Of a stretch of DNA of 18,752 nt, positions 16,207 to 18,752 are shown in pieces. Numbering within the stretch: position 1 is the stretch's first letter; the number at the start of each line of letters is the position of its first letter. The translations under genes were made by a program, and so were the position numbers. Source of the stretch: Bacteroidia bacterium (GTDB lineage Bacteria; Bacteroidota; Bacteroidia; Bacteroidales; UBA932); assembly GCA_021153285.1 (NCBI GenBank), contig JAGKTT010000046.1, forward strand, positions 1-18,752, read 5' to 3'. The notes beneath the pieces are model-generated. The model was not told the DNA's origin, made no database searches, and was given only the letters and a program-made list of their open reading frames with translations.

Positions 16207-17553
16207 ATGTCAAACAACATCTATTTGAAAAAGGGTCTTGACCTTCCGATCAATGGAACGGCGGCCCAGAACACCAAGAAGGTGATCGTTCCTGACGTTG
16301 TGGCCGTGAAGCCTACCGATTTCAGAGGTCTCGTACCGAAACTTCTGGTGAGGGAAGGCGACAAGGTCCTCGCAGGTACACCTGTATTGGCTGACAAGAT
16401 GTCTCAGAACATCCTCTTTGCGTCTCCGGTAAGCGGAACCGTAGCTGAGGTGGTAAGAGGCGAAAAGAGAAAGTTGCTTGAGGTCCGCATCAAGCCGGAC
16501 GGTAATCAGGAGTATGTTGACTTCGGAGTGAAGAAGGTGTCTTCTCTTTCTGCTGAGCAGATCAAGGAAGCGATTCTTGCAGCAGGCCTCTGGCCTGCAC
16601 TCACTCAGAGGCCATACGGCATCATCGCCAACCCTGAGACCAAGCCTAAGGCAATCTTCGTATCAGCATTCTCTACTGCACCGCTTGCAGCCGACACTGA
16701 ATTCGCGCTGAACGGACAGGCTGCACATCTGCAGACAGCGGTAGACGCTCTCGCAAAACTTGCAGGCTGCAAGGTACACGTATCTGTAAATTCATCAGCC
16801 TCGGCTTTTGCAAAGCTTCAGAACGTAGAGCTTCACACTGTTTCAGGAAAGCACCCTGCAGGTAACGTAGGCGTACAGATCCACCACATCGACCCTGTTA
16901 GAAAGGGAGAGATCGTATGGACAGTATCCCCTGTAATGTTAGTCGCAATCGGAAAGCTTTTCAACACAGGAAAGTACGATGTAAGCAGAAAGATCGCAGT
17001 TACAGGTCCTAAGGCCATCAGCCCTGCATACGTAGAGGGTTATCCTGGTATCTCAATGAAGGACCTCAAAGAGTTCTACAATGCAGAAGACAACCTCCGT
17101 TTCGTAAGCGGTGACGTCCTTTCAGGAACAAACATCGGAGCTGAAGGATTCCTCGGATTCTTCGACAATCAGGTAACAATCCTTGAAGAAGGCGACAAGT
17201 ACGAGCTTCTCGGTTGGGCAAAGCCGTTCAGACCAAAACTCTTCAGTGCATCACGCACATACTTCTCGTGGCTTACCCCTAACAAGAAGTACGATATGGA
17301 CACCAACCTTCACGGCGGTCCGCGTGCATTCGTTGTGAACGATGTCTACGGAAAGGTTCTTCCAATGGATCTTTACCCTGTATATCTTCTCAAGGCCTGC
17401 CTCGCAAACGACATCGACAAGATGGAGAAGTTCGGAATCTACGAGGTTCTCGAAGAGGATCTCGCACTTTGCGAATATGTATGTCCGTCTAAGATCTACA
17501 TCCAGCAGATCATCACAGACGGTATCGCCCTTATGTTGAAAGAAATGTGCTAA
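16207..17553 (+). CDS. nqrA: Na+-translocating NADH:quinone reductase subunit A
   Basis: The product is 448 residues, the usual length. NqrA is the peripheral cytoplasmic subunit of the six-subunit sodium pump and is involved at the quinone site. The N-terminus (NIYLKKGLDLPINGTA) and the lipoyl/biotinyl-like domain (about 25-100; DFRGLVPKLLVREGDKVLAGTPVL, then FASPVSGTVAEVVRGEKR) are typical, as are IVWTVSPVMLVAIGKLF and the C-terminal CEYVCPSKI segment. ATG 16207 is chosen; an upstream TTG at 16177 adds ten residues without family support. Codons are strongly biased to C-ending forms and AAG, as expected for a highly expressed gene and unlike the lipoprotein genes nearby. nqrB follows after 11 bases. 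Confidence 0.97.
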   Translation: MSNNIYLKKGLDLPINGTAAQNTKKVIVPDVVAVKPTDFRGLVPKLLVREGDKVLAGTPVLADKMSQNILFASPVSGTVAEVVRGEKRKLLEVRIKPDGNQEYVDFGVKKVSSLSAEQIKEAILAAGLWPALTQRPYGIIANPETKPKAIFVSAFSTAPLAADTEFALNGQAAHLQTAVDALAKLAGCKVHVSVNSSASAFAKLQNVELHTVSGKHPAGNVGVQIHHIDPVRKGEIVWTVSPVMLVAIGKLFNTGKYDVSRKIAVTGPKAISPAYVEGYPGISMKDLKEFYNAEDNLRFVSGDVLSGTNIGAEGFLGFFDNQVTILEEGDKYELLGWAKPFRPKLFSASRTYFSWLTPNKKYDMDTNLHGGPRAFVVNDVYGKVLPMDLYPVYLLKACLANDIDKMEKFGIYEVLEEDLALCEYVCPSKIYIQQIITDGIALMLKEMC

Positions 17554-17564
17554 AAGCTTAGAAT

Positions 17565-18737
17565 ATGAACGGATTAAGAAATTTAGTAGATAAGATCAAG
17601 CCGACTTTCGAAAAAGGCGGCAAGCTCGGATTCCTTCATTCGACATTCGACGCTTTCGAGACATTCCTCTTCGTTCCTAACACTGTGACCAAGAGAGGTG
17701 CACACGTCAGGGACTGCGTCGACTTGAAGAGAGTTATGATTATGGTGGTGATCGCCCTTGTTCCTGCAATGCTTTTCGGAGTATGGAACACAGGTTATCA
17801 GCACAGCCTCGCATTCGGCCTCGACTGGGGCTTCTGGAACATTGTACTTTACGGTCTCGCTAAGGTACTTCCACTTTATATCGTATCTTACCTTGTAGGT
17901 CTCGGCATCGAGTTCGTTTCGGCTCAGATCCAGGGCCACGAAGTGAACGAGGGTTACCTCGTATCAGGTATGCTCATTCCGCTTATCGTTCCTGTGGACG
18001 TTCCGCTCTGGATGCTTGCTATCGCAGTTGCATTCGCAGTGATCATCGGCAAGGAGGTATTCGGCGGTACAGGTATGAATATCTGGAACCCTGCTCTCCT
18101 CACACGTGCATTCCTCTTCTTCTCATACCCAAGTATGATGTCAGGTGACACAGTATGGACTGGTGGCGTGACTCGTTTTATGAACGAGGGTGTTGCATTC
18201 CAGGCAGGTAACGGTCTCGTTGACGGTTTCTCAGGAGCTACACCTCTTGCAAACGCAACATTCGAGAATCTCTCGCCTAAGTTTATGGATATGATCATCG
18301 GTACTATTCCTGGTTCTGTAGGTGAAACTTCAGTAATCGCGATCCTTATCGGTGCAATCATCCTCCTCTGGACAGGTGTTGCTAGCTGGAAGATTATGGT
18401 ATCTTCAGTTATCGGAGGTCTCGCAATCGGATACCTCGGATATGCTGTCGGAGCTACAGACCTCCCTGGATACTACCAGCTCGTTATGGGTGGATTCCTT
18501 TTCGGTACAGTATTTATGGCTACAGACCCTGTGACATCAGCTCAGACAGAGTGCGGTAAGTGGATCTACGGTTTCCTCGTAGGTGCTCTTGCAGTTACAG
18601 TACGTATCTGGAACCCAGGTTACCCTGAGGGAATGATGCTTGCCATCCTCCTTATGAACACATTTGCACCGCTCATCGACCACTACGTTGTAGAGGGATC
18701 GATCAAGAGAAGAGCAAAGAAAGTAAAAACCGCTTAA
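17565..18737 (+). CDS. nqrB: Na+-translocating NADH:quinone reductase subunit B
   Basis: The product is 390 residues. NqrB is the large membrane subunit that carries covalent FMN and riboflavin and takes part in sodium transport. The SGAT flavinylation motif is at 223-226, so Thr226 is the expected FMN site. Hydrophobic segments are seen at about 57-73, 88-118, 134-162, 250-268 and 275-295, with more toward the C-terminus. Other family marks are FGGTGMNIWNPALLTRAF, the FMATDPVTSAQT block and WNPGYPEGMM near the end. The positively charged tail (KRRAKKVK) is probably cytoplasmic. It shares codon bias and close spacing with nqrA, so the two are co-transcribed. Confidence 0.97.
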   Translation: MNGLRNLVDKIKPTFEKGGKLGFLHSTFDAFETFLFVPNTVTKRGAHVRDCVDLKRVMIMVVIALVPAMLFGVWNTGYQHSLAFGLDWGFWNIVLYGLAKVLPLYIVSYLVGLGIEFVSAQIQGHEVNEGYLVSGMLIPLIVPVDVPLWMLAIAVAFAVIIGKEVFGGTGMNIWNPALLTRAFLFFSYPSMMSGDTVWTGGVTRFMNEGVAFQAGNGLVDGFSGATPLANATFENLSPKFMDMIIGTIPGSVGETSVIAILIGAIILLWTGVASWKIMVSSVIGGLAIGYLGYAVGATDLPGYYQLVMGGFLFGTVFMATDPVTSAQTECGKWIYGFLVGALAVTVRIWNPGYPEGMMLAILLMNTFAPLIDHYVVEGSIKRRAKKVKTA

Positions 18738-18749
18738 TATATATAAGGT

Positions 18750-18752
18750 ATG
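18750..18752 (+). CDS. Start codon of the next gene, probably nqrC
   Basis: An ATG preceded by an AAGG stretch lies 12 bases after the nqrB stop codon and is cut by the window edge. In nqr operons the next gene is nqrC, the second flavin-carrying subunit. Only the start codon is visible, so this rests on gene order. Confidence 0.5.

Noticed and set aside
1..18752. tRNA, rRNA, CRISPR array, insertion sequence or prophage
   Set aside because: No cloverleaf, repeat-spacer pattern, transposase or integrase motif, or phage structural gene was found on either strand.

Overview
The window looks like chromosomal DNA of a member of the Bacteroidales. The signs are a SusC/SusD pair, BACON-like and DUF4984/DUF4493/DUF6359/DUF4906-type lipoproteins, an Na+-translocating NQR operon, promoters with a TAnnTTTG -7 box and a TTTG -33 box, and almost no Shine-Dalgarno sequences. 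I cannot place it below order level from sequence alone. No tRNA, rRNA, insertion sequence, integrase or CRISPR array was seen.

Region A (1-8867, minus strand) is a SusC/SusD-type outer-membrane uptake operon. It starts from a consensus promoter just upstream of susC. The order of transcription is susC (TonB-dependent channel), susD (substrate-binding lipoprotein), a DUF4984-like gene that has lost its 5' end, a lipoprotein of repeated BACON-like beta domains, and a leucine-rich-repeat protein that runs off the left edge. Gaps are 3 to 24 bases, so this reads as one transcript. No glycoside hydrolase, peptidase or regulator lies inside the window, so the substrate is unknown. The susD/DUF4984 boundary carries an apparent out-of-frame deletion.

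Region B (about 8951-13557, minus strand) holds two large surface lipoproteins. One has a DUF4493 plus DUF6359 architecture; the other is fimbrillin-like with DUF4906-type features. Their control region is unusually rich: a perfect promoter followed about 75 nt later by a strong intrinsic terminator (an attenuator or a stand-alone small RNA), a second -7 box nearer the first gene, a hairpin next to a real Shine-Dalgarno sequence, and a second strong terminator ending 14 nt before the start codon of the second gene.

Region C (13542-16004, minus strand) is a housekeeping UvrD/PcrA-type DNA helicase whose last codons overlap the promoter of region B. Region D (16159-18752, plus strand) is divergent and begins the Na+-pumping NADH:quinone reductase operon: nqrA, nqrB, and the first codon of a probable nqrC at the right edge.
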